Of a stretch of DNA of 64,000 nt, positions 54,601 to 64,000 are shown piece after piece. The notes under the pieces are model-generated. The model worked only from the letters and a program-made list of their open reading frames with translations. It was not told where the DNA came from and ran no database searches. Source of the DNA: Hygrophila difformis (Eukaryota > Streptophyta > Magnoliopsida > Lamiales > Acanthaceae); NCBI GenBank assembly GCA_030278955.1, contig JAOANR010000004.1, positions 16,170,428-16,234,427 on the forward strand, given 5' to 3'. Position 1 is the stretch's first letter; each line of letters starts with the position of its first letter. The position numbers and the translations under genes are program-made.

Positions 54601-56051
54601 GGCCAGTACGAGAAAGGCTGCAGTGGGCAGAACGAAAGCCTCAGCCGCCATCATCAAGGCCTAAGGTAACCAAAGCTGGACTTCCTCAGACTAACATTTC
54701 ATCATCAGTTTCTAATGACAAAGGAAAAGCGGTCGCCACAACCGAATCTGATGAAGAAGGAAGCAAGGTCAAGACTGCGGGACAGAAGTTCATTGAGAAG
54801 CTGGACAAAATGGACATGACTCCTTCAAACATGGCTATGGCTAGTGTGCTAATGAAATACATGGCATATTTGGCGGCCCATGAAGCTGGTGAATTTGGAA
54901 GTGAACCACATAGTTTTGAAGGATTCACGGCTTACTGCAAGATTGTAGAAATCCAGAAGAAGTCACAGATACAAGTTGAAACGAAATCAACTAGTGAAGC
55001 ACTTCAAGCGACCAATGAGGCACCACAAGTGAATTTTGGTGCTATTACACCTACAGAGGTGGAGGCTGCTGTGGAGGCCAATCTCGATAAACCTAAAGTT
55101 GGGATTGGCGCCCTAGGCATCATGACTGATGAATGTGGCACGATGGATGATATGAATATTGACGAAGGGTATGGAGATGATGTGTGGAGTAACGTGAACC
55201 TCAATATTGATGAAGAGTCTCATGTTGAATTAAACGGCATGGATCTTGAAGATGAGGTTTTTTGGAAAAATTTGGACAAAGAACTTAAAGAAGCAGACGA
55301 TAGGAAAGAAGGGCCGAATGATCCCTCCGTGCCTATACGGGTCTTTGGATTGGCGGCTGATGAAGAGATAAGCGATGCCGAATCTGAGGTATGGGATGAG
55401 GAAGAGCCATCGTTCGCGAGGCTTATTGAAGAAATGGATGAAATGATAGCCGAATTGTCCCATCCAACCAGGGATGCACCTCCCACGCAAGAACTTGGTG
55501 GCCAACATGATGCTTCAAAGTTGGCTGTGGCACAGTTTGCCAAACCCGAGGTTGCCCAGACAAGGCAACTGAAGCCCTTGTATGTTAAGGCTCACATTGA
55601 TGGGCGTCCTGTGAGCAGGGTATTTGTTGATAATGGAGCAGCAGCCAATGTGATGCCGATGTCGACTTTGACGAAGATAGGAAAGAGTGAAAAGGATCTG
55701 ATCCCTACTAGGGTCAGAATGTGCAGTTTTGTAGGAGAAGAAACACAACCTGCCGGATTCATAACGGCGGACGTCACTATTGGATCCAAGACCATCAAGG
55801 TGGCCTTCTTTGTGGTGAAATCTAAGACGTGTTACTCAGCATTGCTTGGGCGCGACTGGATTCACATGGCGCAGTGTGTGCCATCCACCCTCCACCAACA
55901 GTTGTTAATTTGGGATGGCGACCAGATAGAATTGGTGGAGGCAGATCCTCAACCCTTTGCAGGACCGGACGCCAACAATGATGAGGCGATCTTCTACTTA
56001 GAAGACATCCAACCTGCATCAGCTTTAATTGGTATGAACATGGATCTGTAA
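51687..56051 (+). pseudogene. Tat/Ogre gag-protease polyprotein, three in-frame stops
   Basis: One reading frame from ATG 51687 (MQLRSGRVV) to TAA 56049-56051, interrupted by TAG 51819-51821, TAG 52899-52901 and TAA 53502-53504. The frame is kept throughout, so these are point changes and not frameshifts. Order: N-terminal region, a 12-residue tandem repeat (52290-52724), the gag capsid domain (WLKLRLFSSSLTGPAFAWF, then RFYTPLS), a zinc-knuckle-like CKWHNSYTHSITKC (about 53653), a long charged linker, and an aspartic protease (VDNGAAANVMP at about 55627, LLGRDWIH at about 55840). The protease active site is D-N-G instead of D-S-G, a known variant in this lineage. I chose 51687 because the ATG at 51624 lies inside the LTR and ahead of the primer site. 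Confidence 0.88.
52290..52724 (+). repeat. 36-bp tandem repeat in gag (about 12 units)
   Basis: The unit encodes HQASSPHQAAMQ with variation (Q/L/P at position 8, M/V at 11); the later units are more diverged. Because 36 is divisible by 3, all six frames stay open across it, which produces spurious minus-strand and +1 frames. Confidence 0.95.
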
Positions 56052-59000
56052 TCCATTGACTTCACAAGAAGCGGCTTCAAGTTACGTTCTGCAGATAGCC
56101 GACATGAAGCATCATGCTCTGCATGACGAGCAGCTACGACATTTATAAAGACTTGTTGCAGCGGCTCGCCAACACTGAAATAATGATGGGTGCCGAAATC
56201 AAATCCAAAAACCCAACTGACATTCGGCCATCTGAGTGGCCATCTCCTATAAAGCGGATGAAACTTTTGACAATTTCCGTCCCACGAGCATTTTCTAAAA
56301 TTATACCAGGTTAGATTTATTAAATGAAAAGCGTTATGATTCACGGGAAAGGGTTTAGGGATACATCAAGATTATTAGTCTTTTTATTACTCAAGTGTGG
56401 TGCTTTGGTTTCAAATGGCGCTGTGGTCCTCTCTGTCATGAAATGTTGACAAATCTCATGGCATAGCCGGGATAGGTTGACCTTCAGCCTGTCCCACTGA
56501 GGATCCCCGGCAAATATGCCATGATACTTCTCATCAATTCTTGCCATAAGATTTCCTGCCATGAAACTTTTGACTGATTCCCACTACATGAGTATTTTCC
56601 GAAAATTCGTGATCCTGGTTTAGGTTTTATTTAATGAAACCAATTTATGATGGCGGGGTTGTGATTAGGGATAGATTTATACGTAGTCATGTTTTTATTG
56701 CTCGTGTTTAAGAAACTGTGCCCCCGAAAGCGCACGGTGTCAAAAATTGCAGTAATTTATAGTAAGACCGGATCGTTCACTGGAGGATGTGCGATAGAAG
56801 CAGGGCCCACGTCATTTACTAAGATTTTCCACTCGGTTACTCGATTCAAGTGTGTGAAATGACTAACACTACTTGACAGAATTTAAACTAAGCTATGAAA
56901 GCAATTAAAATAAAACAGATAAAATTATTCTAGAAAGCGAATTAAATTTAATCTAAGAAAGCAATAAAATTAATCTAAGAAAGCGATTAAGATTATTCTA
57001 AGAAAGCAGATTTAAAAAGAGACAGAAGAGACAGGAAGAAAAGAATAAAGGTTGGACAAGATTCAGATGAAACACAATTAAACTTCCATTTTGTTTACAC
57101 AGATCTTTGTTTGGGATAATCCTTCAGTTAGCTAACTCTCATGCTCTCTATACCATGTTCCCTTTAACAGACATGTACTTACAGTAAGAGTTTACATGCT
57201 CTTAAGACAGCAAAATCTAAGATACCACAGACTCACAACTGCCCTCACACGGCCGTGTGGAGGCATGTTATTCATCTGTGGTGGACAAGCAACACCTGAC
57301 AAATCATTTATTGAAGTGGCAAGTACCGCTATCATTCCCCCATGTCACACCCGAAGATTCTAATCAAGCCCTGAACTATCCCTTAACTCTCAGTCCTAGT
57401 AGCAGTTACACAACTCTCAATACAACCGAGTGACCTCTAACAAAAGCATTTAAAAGAAAGCGATAAAGAAAGCATTTAAAATCCTATCACTCGGAGGTTT
57501 TTGAAAGTCTGACCCTGGTAGTAAAAGAAAGCCCCCGGTCGGAATGACCGGGTGTGGATCAAGAATTCCCTATTCTCGGTGAACCGTTCGCAGTGTTCAC
57601 TTCCCGTCGGGTGGTTATGAGATACAAACTAATGAAACAAACTAATAAATTAGTTCGTTCCGGATGCACTCACTCAGGACTCAAAAATAGGCTTTGGCAG
57701 AAGAAAATAGCAGTTGAGAGAATACTCAACCCTACCTTAGAAAATAACCAAGGCCCGGATGTTGTTCCTCTAGTATTATCTATTACACCTTATCGGAATC
57801 CAAGTGGAATCTGACCAAGTGCAATATTTAATACAAGATTTCCAACGAACAACAATTTTGAAAAATAATAAATCTGAAAATCATTCCCTATCAGGTACTA
57901 GACTCTCAATTAAAACACAGATCCTTTCAGTCTAGGTGAGACCTAATCGTTGACTCTGCTTCTAATTTCCCAAAATCAACCCCCAGTTGGATATGAATTA
58001 GTCATAACTGTCGAATTTATCCCTTACTCAGATCCGGATTTTATAAAGGAATTTTTGTTGGAAATTTATTATGAGACATCTGATTAAAATCAAGACTTCT
58101 ATGTCCAAGGGAAGGATCCCAAAATAATATGACCACACTATCTACATAGTAGTATCATGCATAAATTTATAGAGAAGTGTAAAATAAAATAACCCAAAAT
58201 ATAAGGTGGGTTTAGACAGAATGTGAAACACAGAGATGAAATAGCCGGAGATGAGAAGAATTTATTTGGCTAAAAAGATGACAAGAATAATCAGGATAAT
58301 CTGGACTGCAAACATCTGCTATCCAGGTCCTGATCATTTCAAGTGGGATGCTTATTAGATAGTGAAATTCCCTAAATGACAGTTGCCACTGTCATCTTAG
58401 ACTCCACTATCTGTGAAGTTGGATAAAAACCCACACGTTCTATCACTTCAATAATTATTAGATGACATTGGCAAATACCATCTAATCATTACTACAGCTC
58501 CAGATTCGGGTTTGAAATTAAGATAAAGAAAGGAAAACTGTATCCGGATAGGAGTCAGCTGAGCAGCTATTATAATCCCGGATGGATGAATCGCCAAGGC
58601 TTCCACCGACTACTATCCGGACCATGCAAAATAACATCTAATAATTAATATACAGACCACGAGCTAGTTATCCGTGTGGGAATACCCGCCAACATTAATC
58701 TAATATATTCCTTATTAGCTGTTTCACACAACACGGGAAGACAAAATAAATAAAAGAAAATATTTTGGGTCATCTTGCATGAGAGACATTGGTTTCTCAT
58801 GCAAGGTATGGAAATGATTCCATAATTACTCTTCATGTCTAAATAATCGCTCATTCCATAATTAATTAATTATAGTCCTGATTATATACTTAGATCATTG
58901 GAGCTTAATCATTTGTAGAAGAATCTTTTAATGGGAAATTGAACAAAGTTCTTTATATCAAATTGATCGTGGGTTGAGATCATTGGATCTCAACCTCAAA

Positions 59001-59091
59001 ATATCAATATAAAGGTTCAATTAATTAATGAAGTGAGATGAAGAATGAAAACTTGGCAAAAAGGTGCCACCTTGTCGCGATGCAGAGTTTG

Positions 59092-59521
59092 TGTCGCGGA
59101 GCGTGGCTCCGCGACAAAGGTTTCGCGACAAAGGGGTGGGAAATAAAAGAAATGGGATTTTGAAAATTTAGGGTTTGCTTTGTCGCTAAGTAAAGAAAAT
59201 TTTGTCGCGGAACGTGGTTCCGCGACAAGAGCATAGCGACAAAAAGGGTTGAAAATTGGACATGGTATAATTCTTGTCGCGGACAAGAGGTTTTGGCGCG
59301 GAACGTGGTTCCGCGACAAGGTAACTCCGCGACAAAGCCCTTCCAGAATAAAATCACAAGTATTTGGGTCCTTGGTCGCTAATCAAGATTTTGTCGCAGA
59401 ACGTGGTTCCGCGCCAAGGGGTGTTTCGCGACCAAGGGTTTTAAAATAATGGTCAACAAATGTTCTTTGGCACCTTTGTCGCCAAAGCACCATTTTGTCG
59501 CGGAACGTGGTTCCGCGACAA
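59092..59521. repeat. Array of five GTCGCGGAAC palindromes
   Basis: Near-perfect 25-27 bp palindromes with arms TTGTCGCGGAAC / GTTCCGCGACAA and loop GTG at 59092-59116, 59202-59228, 59293-59319, 59391-59417 and 59495-59521, spaced 91-110 bp. Two are perfect 12-bp stems (59202, 59495), the first is a perfect 11-bp variant with AGC/GCT, and two have one or two mismatches. Half-sites TCGCGACAAA/CCGCGACAAA occur between them. Confidence 0.93.
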
Positions 59522-60231
59522 GAGTTGTTCCGCGACAAAAGTGTGTCCAGTACACATGTCAGAAAAGTAAAGTGGAACAGTGGCATGCATTATGTGTGAT
59601 CTCACCCATTTCAGATTCAAAAGCTAAACTAAGCTCAAAATAACAAAACAGAATTTGAATCTAGCTAGAACATGCTTGAACATAAAAGAAACAAAACAAA
59701 CTTAAAACTTAAATAACCCTAATCTGAGCTTGATCACCCATAAGCATGCAACATTATCCCATGAAAAAGTCACCAAGCAGTGACATTAAAATGCAAAACG
59801 AGGGTCAAATAACCCGAGGAAAACGAAAACGGTAAGATCCATGGGGTGTGAGACCCATTTCATGATTTTGGGACACAAATGGAGAATGTTTTCCCATATT
59901 ATTAAACGGTGCTGTTCATACCCATGGTTTGGGTACCACAAACCCTTAAACAAAAGTTTAGAACAAGAAACAAGGTGTAAAACTGGCTATCTAACCCAAG
60001 TGCAGTAAATTACTTCTAACTAGTGCATAAATTAAATAATACAAAAAAATCTAACTAAACTACCCTAAACTAAACTAACTACTGACTTCCCACTTGTCTT
60101 CAAGAGTGAGTATTTTCTCTAAAATTCTTCCAACCTCTAGCTCAAATGAGACACCTCATATTTATAGAGGGGAAACCCTAAGCTCATGGGCCTTGATTTG
60201 AGCCCATTGTGTCTCAAGACATCACACACAT

Positions 60232-60490
60232 CACAGCTTTGTCTCGGAGCACCAAGTTTGGTCGCGGAACACACTGCATGTGGCAAAGCTTCTCGACTGG
60301 GTCTTGTGTCTCTAAAAATGCATCTTTGTCGCGGAATGGACCTTTGTCGCGGAACAGGGCATCGCGACAAGGGTCATCGCGACAAAGGGCTTGGCTGGTT
60401 TCCTCTTCATCTGGGCCACTTGGTCGCGGAACCCCTCCTTTGTCGCGGAACACTGCATCGCGCCAAAGGGCTTCCGCGACAAAGGTCTTC
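60232..60490. repeat. Second cluster of GTCGCGGAAC half-sites
   Basis: GGTCGCGGAAC, TTGTCGCGGAA and ATCGCGACAAGG words in both orientations, unpaired and diverged. Same family as the palindrome array 700 bp upstream, separated by sequence that lacks the words. Confidence 0.85.
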
Positions 60491-60720
60491 CTGGGCCTGC
60501 TGGATTGGGCCAGATGGGCCGAAAATATTCTTTTTCTGGGCTTTTCTATCTTTTTCCCATCTTTTTGTTTCCTTTTCTTTTTCTCATGTTTTTGGATTTT
60601 TCTAACATAAATACGTAGTAAAATTACATATTTATGCCTTTTTCACACCAGCTTATTATTTTTACAATTATGCATAAATTAGTCCGATTCGACTGCTTTC
60701 TTACTTAATGTAAGACCGGA

Positions 60721-62580
60721 ATGCGATCAAATGCCCGTTTAAGACACGGAAATGGATTGAAAATAATGGTCATTTCTGGCCATTATCAGCGGACCTTGCC
60801 TAGTCCGGAAGCCAATGAACCACTTGTAAACATCAACCTCGGGACAGAGGCAGAGCCAAAGTTGACCAAGATCAGTGCGTCATTATCGGATGAAAAGCGG
60901 CACCAACTGGTGGAGCTGATTCATAAATATAAGGATTGTTTTGCATGGCAGTACACGGACATGCCAGGACTATCAAGAGATCTGGTAGAACATAAGTTGC
61001 CAACTCACCAAGAATTCAGACCTCATAAGCAGCCGCCAAGACGGTTCGACCCAGACACCATCCCAAAAATAAAGGCCGAAATCGAGAAACTTCTTAGAGC
61101 AGGTTACATTAGAACTTGTCGTTATGTGGAATGGCTTGCAAATATTGTACCTGTTATAAAAAAGAACGGTCAATTAAGAGTCTGTATAGACTTTAGGAAT
61201 TTAAACTTGGCAACACCCAAGGATGAATATGTGATGCCTATGGCCGATATGCTCGTTGATGCGGCCGCTGGCCACAAGTTTTTATCTTTAATGGATGGTT
61301 ATTCTGGATACAATCAAATCTTCATTTCTGAAAATGATGTACATAAAACAGCCTTTCGTTGCCCAGGGCCAGTCGGCATCTTTGAATGGGTAGTCATGCC
61401 TTTCGGATTGAAAAATGCTGGGGCAACATACCAAAGGGCCATGAATATGATTTTTCATGATTTAATTGGCCATACACTTGAAGTTTACATCGATGACATA
61501 GTTGTGAAATCATGCGAATTTGATCAACACTTGGATCACCTTGAAGGTGCCTTCATCCGAATGAGGCAACATGGGTTGAAAATTAATCCAGCTAAGTGTG
61601 CCTTCGGAGTGGCGGCAGGGAACTTCTTAGGTTTCCTGGTGCATGAGAGGGGCATTGAGGTGGACCAAAATAAAGCTAAGGCCATATTGGAAGCCCGTGC
61701 ACCATCTAATCTCAAAGAGCTGCAATCACTAATTAGTAAAATCAATTTTTTAAGGAGGTTCATTGCCAATGCAGCAGGAAAGATGAAAGCGTTCACTACC
61801 TTACTTAAAGGAAGAAAGAACGAGAAATTCATGTGGACGTCGGAGCATCAGGCAGCCTTTGAAGAAATAAAAAGAGCGTTGGTCAACCCTCCAGTATTAG
61901 TACCGCCAAGGCTTGGAGTACCTTTGAAACTATACGTATCTGCCGCCGAAGAATCTATCGGTTGCCTGCTTGCACAAGATGATGAAGACGACAAGGAAAG
62001 GGCTATCTATTACCTTAGCAAGACTCTGCAAGGGGCAGAAATGAGATATACCGCATTAGAAAAATTATGCTACGCCCTAGTATACTCCTGCAACAAGTTG
62101 GAACACTACATGCTGCCAAGAACAATTCATGTAGTGGCTCCCTTTGACTTGGTAAGGACACTCTTGCACAAGCCGGCATTGAAGGGCCGACAAGCTAAGT
62201 GGGCTATGAAGATTAGTCCTTTTACCCTGGTACATATTCCCCAAAAGACAGTCAAGGGACAAGCCTTGGCTGATTTTTTAGCTCAACATCCTTCGTTGAT
62301 ATTGCCAGAGGATCCCAACGAAGCGTCCTTTATAGGGTTTGAACCTTGGGAACTAACTTTTGATGGATCTTGTGCAAGCAGCGGTTCAGGAGCCGGTATT
62401 ACGATTACTAGTCCTCGTGGAGAACATTGGAAGCTTGCTAGAGAATTAGAGCCTGGCACCACCAACAATCAGGCGGAGTACGAAGCTCTAATATTTGGCC
62501 TCGAGACAGCATTGCTGAAGGGTGCGAAAACCATTACAATTTTTGGAGATTCCCAAGTCATCCTGAAACAGTTAACATGA
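60721..62580 (+). CDS. Tat/Ogre reverse transcriptase, RNase H and second RNase H
   Basis: 619 aa. The frame is already open from 60709, so the true beginning may be an upstream exon or the protease part of the polyprotein. RT motifs: GYIRTCRYVEWLANIVPVIK, CIDFRNLNLATPKDEYVMP, GYSGYNQIFI, MPFGLKNAGATYQRAMN and the catalytic YIDDIVVK (61486-61497). RNase H: KLYVSAAEESIGCLLAQDD and KAIYYLSKTL-type strands. Second RNase H: LTFDGSCASSGSGAGI, NNQAEYEALIFGLE, IFGDSQVI, giving the D-E-D set. The frame ends at TGA 62578-62580 within the second RNase H, a nonsense codon because the frame continues in register. It copies the element's RNA to DNA in the virus-like particle. Confidence 0.92.
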   Translation: MRSNARLRHGNGLKIMVISGHYQRTLPSPEANEPLVNINLGTEAEPKLTKISASLSDEKRHQLVELIHKYKDCFAWQYTDMPGLSRDLVEHKLPTHQEFRPHKQPPRRFDPDTIPKIKAEIEKLLRAGYIRTCRYVEWLANIVPVIKKNGQLRVCIDFRNLNLATPKDEYVMPMADMLVDAAAGHKFLSLMDGYSGYNQIFISENDVHKTAFRCPGPVGIFEWVVMPFGLKNAGATYQRAMNMIFHDLIGHTLEVYIDDIVVKSCEFDQHLDHLEGAFIRMRQHGLKINPAKCAFGVAAGNFLGFLVHERGIEVDQNKAKAILEARAPSNLKELQSLISKINFLRRFIANAAGKMKAFTTLLKGRKNEKFMWTSEHQAAFEEIKRALVNPPVLVPPRLGVPLKLYVSAAEESIGCLLAQDDEDDKERAIYYLSKTLQGAEMRYTALEKLCYALVYSCNKLEHYMLPRTIHVVAPFDLVRTLLHKPALKGRQAKWAMKISPFTLVHIPQKTVKGQALADFLAQHPSLILPEDPNEASFIGFEPWELTFDGSCASSGSGAGITITSPRGEHWKLARELEPGTTNNQAEYEALIFGLETALLKGAKTITIFGDSQVILKQLT

Positions 62581-64000
62581 GAATACGAATGCAAGAGTCC
62601 TAGATTGATTAAGTGTTATGAGGTAGCACTAGAGCTACTGGGCAAGTTTTCAGACGCCACCATCACACATGTGCCTAGGAGTCAAAATTAAGAGTCTAAC
62701 GAGGTCGCTCAACTTGCTTCGGGCTGGCAGACTGGTCGCCCTAGGGGGGCACCACACATTGCCACCATCACAAGTGAACCTGAGGACCAACAAGAAATCT
62801 GACTTCAAAGTCCCAATGATGATTGGAGGACCGAGATCAAACGATATCTTAAAAACCCATCATCTGGAGGAGATAGTTCTCTAAAGGTTAAAGCTTTGCG
62901 GTACACACTAATTGATGGCGAATTATTCCGAAGGGCGGTCGATGGATTACTACTCAAATGCATAGGAACCGAAGACGCAAAGTCGGTGATGGGAGAAGTC
63001 CATGAGGGAATTTGCGGCTCTCATCGGGCGAGGCCTAGCATGAGGTGGAGTATCCACCGCCATGGATATTTTTGGCCGACTATCATGGAGGACTGCATCA
63101 TTTACGCTCGAGGGTGCGAGGCTTGCCAAAAACATGGGCCGATTCAAAGAGTACCGGCGGAAGAGTTACACACAATCATCAAGCCTTGGCCATTTCGTGG
63201 CTGGGGGATGGACATCATCGGGAAAATTCATCCACCATCATCTAAGAATCACGCATTCATACTAGTGGCTACTGACTACTTCACCAAATGGGTAGAAGCG
63301 TGGCCAATGAGGAAGATTGACCAAAATGATGTAATTAAGTTCGTGACTGAGCTCATACATCGATTTGGAATTCCCCAAACAATCACCGCTGACCAGGGTA
63401 CTGTGTTCACTGGTGAGAAGTTTTTAGCTTTTGCTAAACAATTCGGGATTTGCATATATCATTCCACTCCATACTACCCCCAAGCAAACGGTCAAGCTGA
63501 GGCCACCAATAAAATCCTGATAAGTATGATCAAGAAGGCAGTAGGTGATAAGCCAAGGAAGTGGCATGAGGCTCTGACAGAAGTCCTATGGGCTTACAGA
63601 AACTCTAAGTCTACAGCCACCGGCTTCACACCATACTATCTGACGTATGGTCATGACGCCGTCCTACCTTTGGAAATCACAGTCCCCTCTCTCAGAGTGG
63701 CCCAGCAGCATCAGTTAGACTTAACTAAGTATGAAGAGGCCATGTTGCAAGAATTGGAGACAGCAGACGGCGACAAGCTGACCGCTCTGGAAAATATCCG
63801 TCGCCAAAAGATGAGAATGGCGAGACATTACGACAAGAGGGTTCGAGGCAAAACCTTTAGCGAGGGAGACTTAGTATGGAAGGTGATTCTACCCTCGGGG
63901 GTGCGTGACAATGAAACAGGCAAGTGGTCTCCAAATTGGGAAGGACCATTCATTGTTACGCAAAGACTACTTAACGGTGCATACAAATTGATGGACATCG
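62581..64000 (+). pseudogene. Tat/Ogre integrase region, runs off the window
   Basis: Continues the RT frame after the TGA. Further stops are TAA 62689-62691 and TGA 62800-62802; from 62803 the frame is open to the right edge. The integrase is intact in what can be seen: zinc-binding HEGICGSH ... CIIYARGCEAC (about 63000-63125), core GWGMDIIGKI (first Asp), ITADQGTVFTGEKF (second Asp) and YYPQANGQAEATNK (Glu), followed by the GPFIVTQRL region of the C-terminal domain. Its chain ends beyond 64000. If an internal start were used, the integrase part alone could still be translated. Confidence 0.88.

Larger units (their letters stand above)
56052..60708 (+). other. Non-coding spacer between protease and RT
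   Basis: 4.66 kb with stops in all frames. The 11-bp word GTAAGACCGGA occurs at its left (56762-56772) and right end (60710-60720). A pyrimidine tract CTGCTTTCTTACTT followed by AG at 60713-60714 would make a good splice acceptor in frame with RT. Around 60160-60170 the minus strand has CTATAAATATGAGG, a TATA-like word. A foldback CCCGGTC/GACCGGG lies near 57534. Ogre elements are known to have an intron between protease and RT, which this may be. Confidence 0.6.
50907..64000 (+). mobile_element. Ty3/gypsy element of the Tat/Ogre lineage, incomplete at right edge
   Basis: In order: probable 5' LTR (from about 50907), primer site (51636), gag-protease frame (51687-56051), 4.7-kb spacer, RT-RNase H-second RNase H (60721-62580) and integrase (62803 onward). 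The second, archaeal-type RNase H after the normal one and the long non-coding spacer between protease and RT are the diagnostic Tat/Ogre features. The 3' LTR lies outside the window, so insertion age and target duplication cannot be read. In-frame stops in gag, protease and RT/integrase frames indicate a decayed copy. Confidence 0.88.

Noticed and set aside
54686..56344. Minus-strand frames of 65-116 aa over gag-protease
   Set aside because: They are shadows of the gag-protease reading frame on the plus strand.
59017..60618. Several 60-140 aa frames on both strands
   Set aside because: They run through the GTCGCGGAAC palindrome arrays and have no family features.

Overview
This window is plant nuclear DNA: spliceosomal introns, a typical plant ribosomal-protein gene with a Site II/telo-box promoter, and a dense load of plant transposable-element families (Stowaway-like MITEs, hAT-like elements, Helitron ends, Ty1/copia, Ty3/gypsy and a FAR1-type Mutator element). 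A dicot is likely; I cannot place it more finely. There is one confident host gene, RPL38 (32622-33839, three exons, 69 aa). Almost everything else is transposon or AT-rich repeat.

Layout. 1-6660: AT-rich repeats (a hAT-like end, a 173-bp tandem duplication, a diverged satellite-like cluster at 1905-4150, a 53-bp foldback, Helitron-like 3' ends, AAT microsatellites, a 134-bp tandem duplication). 6743-17812: a three-LTR Ty3/gypsy array (LTR-internal-LTR-internal-LTR, exact 4260-bp period) flanked by the 5-bp target duplication GGTTG. It was inserted into an ORF-like repeat whose uninterrupted paralogue is at 18295-18560. 18570-24285: microsatellites, a purine tract, four MITEs and a hAT-like element. 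24286-28093: a complete but internally deleted copia element (target duplication TCACC). 28202-32413: a degenerate copia-like tandem with an extra MITE and an extra hAT element, each of which has its empty site in the other copy; it ends in A18 just upstream of RPL38. 34913-35286: a MITE and a 71-bp duplication.

35524-50183 is the most interesting part: a 14.66-kb Mutator-like element with short degenerate terminal inverted repeats and a 10-bp target duplication (TTGTTGAAAC). It carries a five-exon FAR1/MuDR-type transposase (two nonsense codons, one frameshift), a ULP1-type cysteine protease gene (two frameshifts, one nonsense codon), a broken small ORF and an intact 182-aa two-exon gene of unknown function. 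Its non-coding parts contain more than 50 copies of a CAGCGATGG/AAGCGATGG motif, mostly spaced 23 bp apart, in clusters whose orientation is inverted between the two ends. A 3.36-kb Helitron carrying a SEC62 fragment sits inside a ULP1 intron.

50907-64000 (open at the right edge) is a large Tat/Ogre-lineage Ty3/gypsy element: 5' LTR, primer-binding site, gag-protease frame (three in-frame stops), a 4.7-kb non-coding spacer containing an array of near-perfect GTCGCGGAAC palindromes, then RT, RNase H, a second RNase H and an integrase frame that runs off the window. All calls come from reading the sequence; no database search was run.
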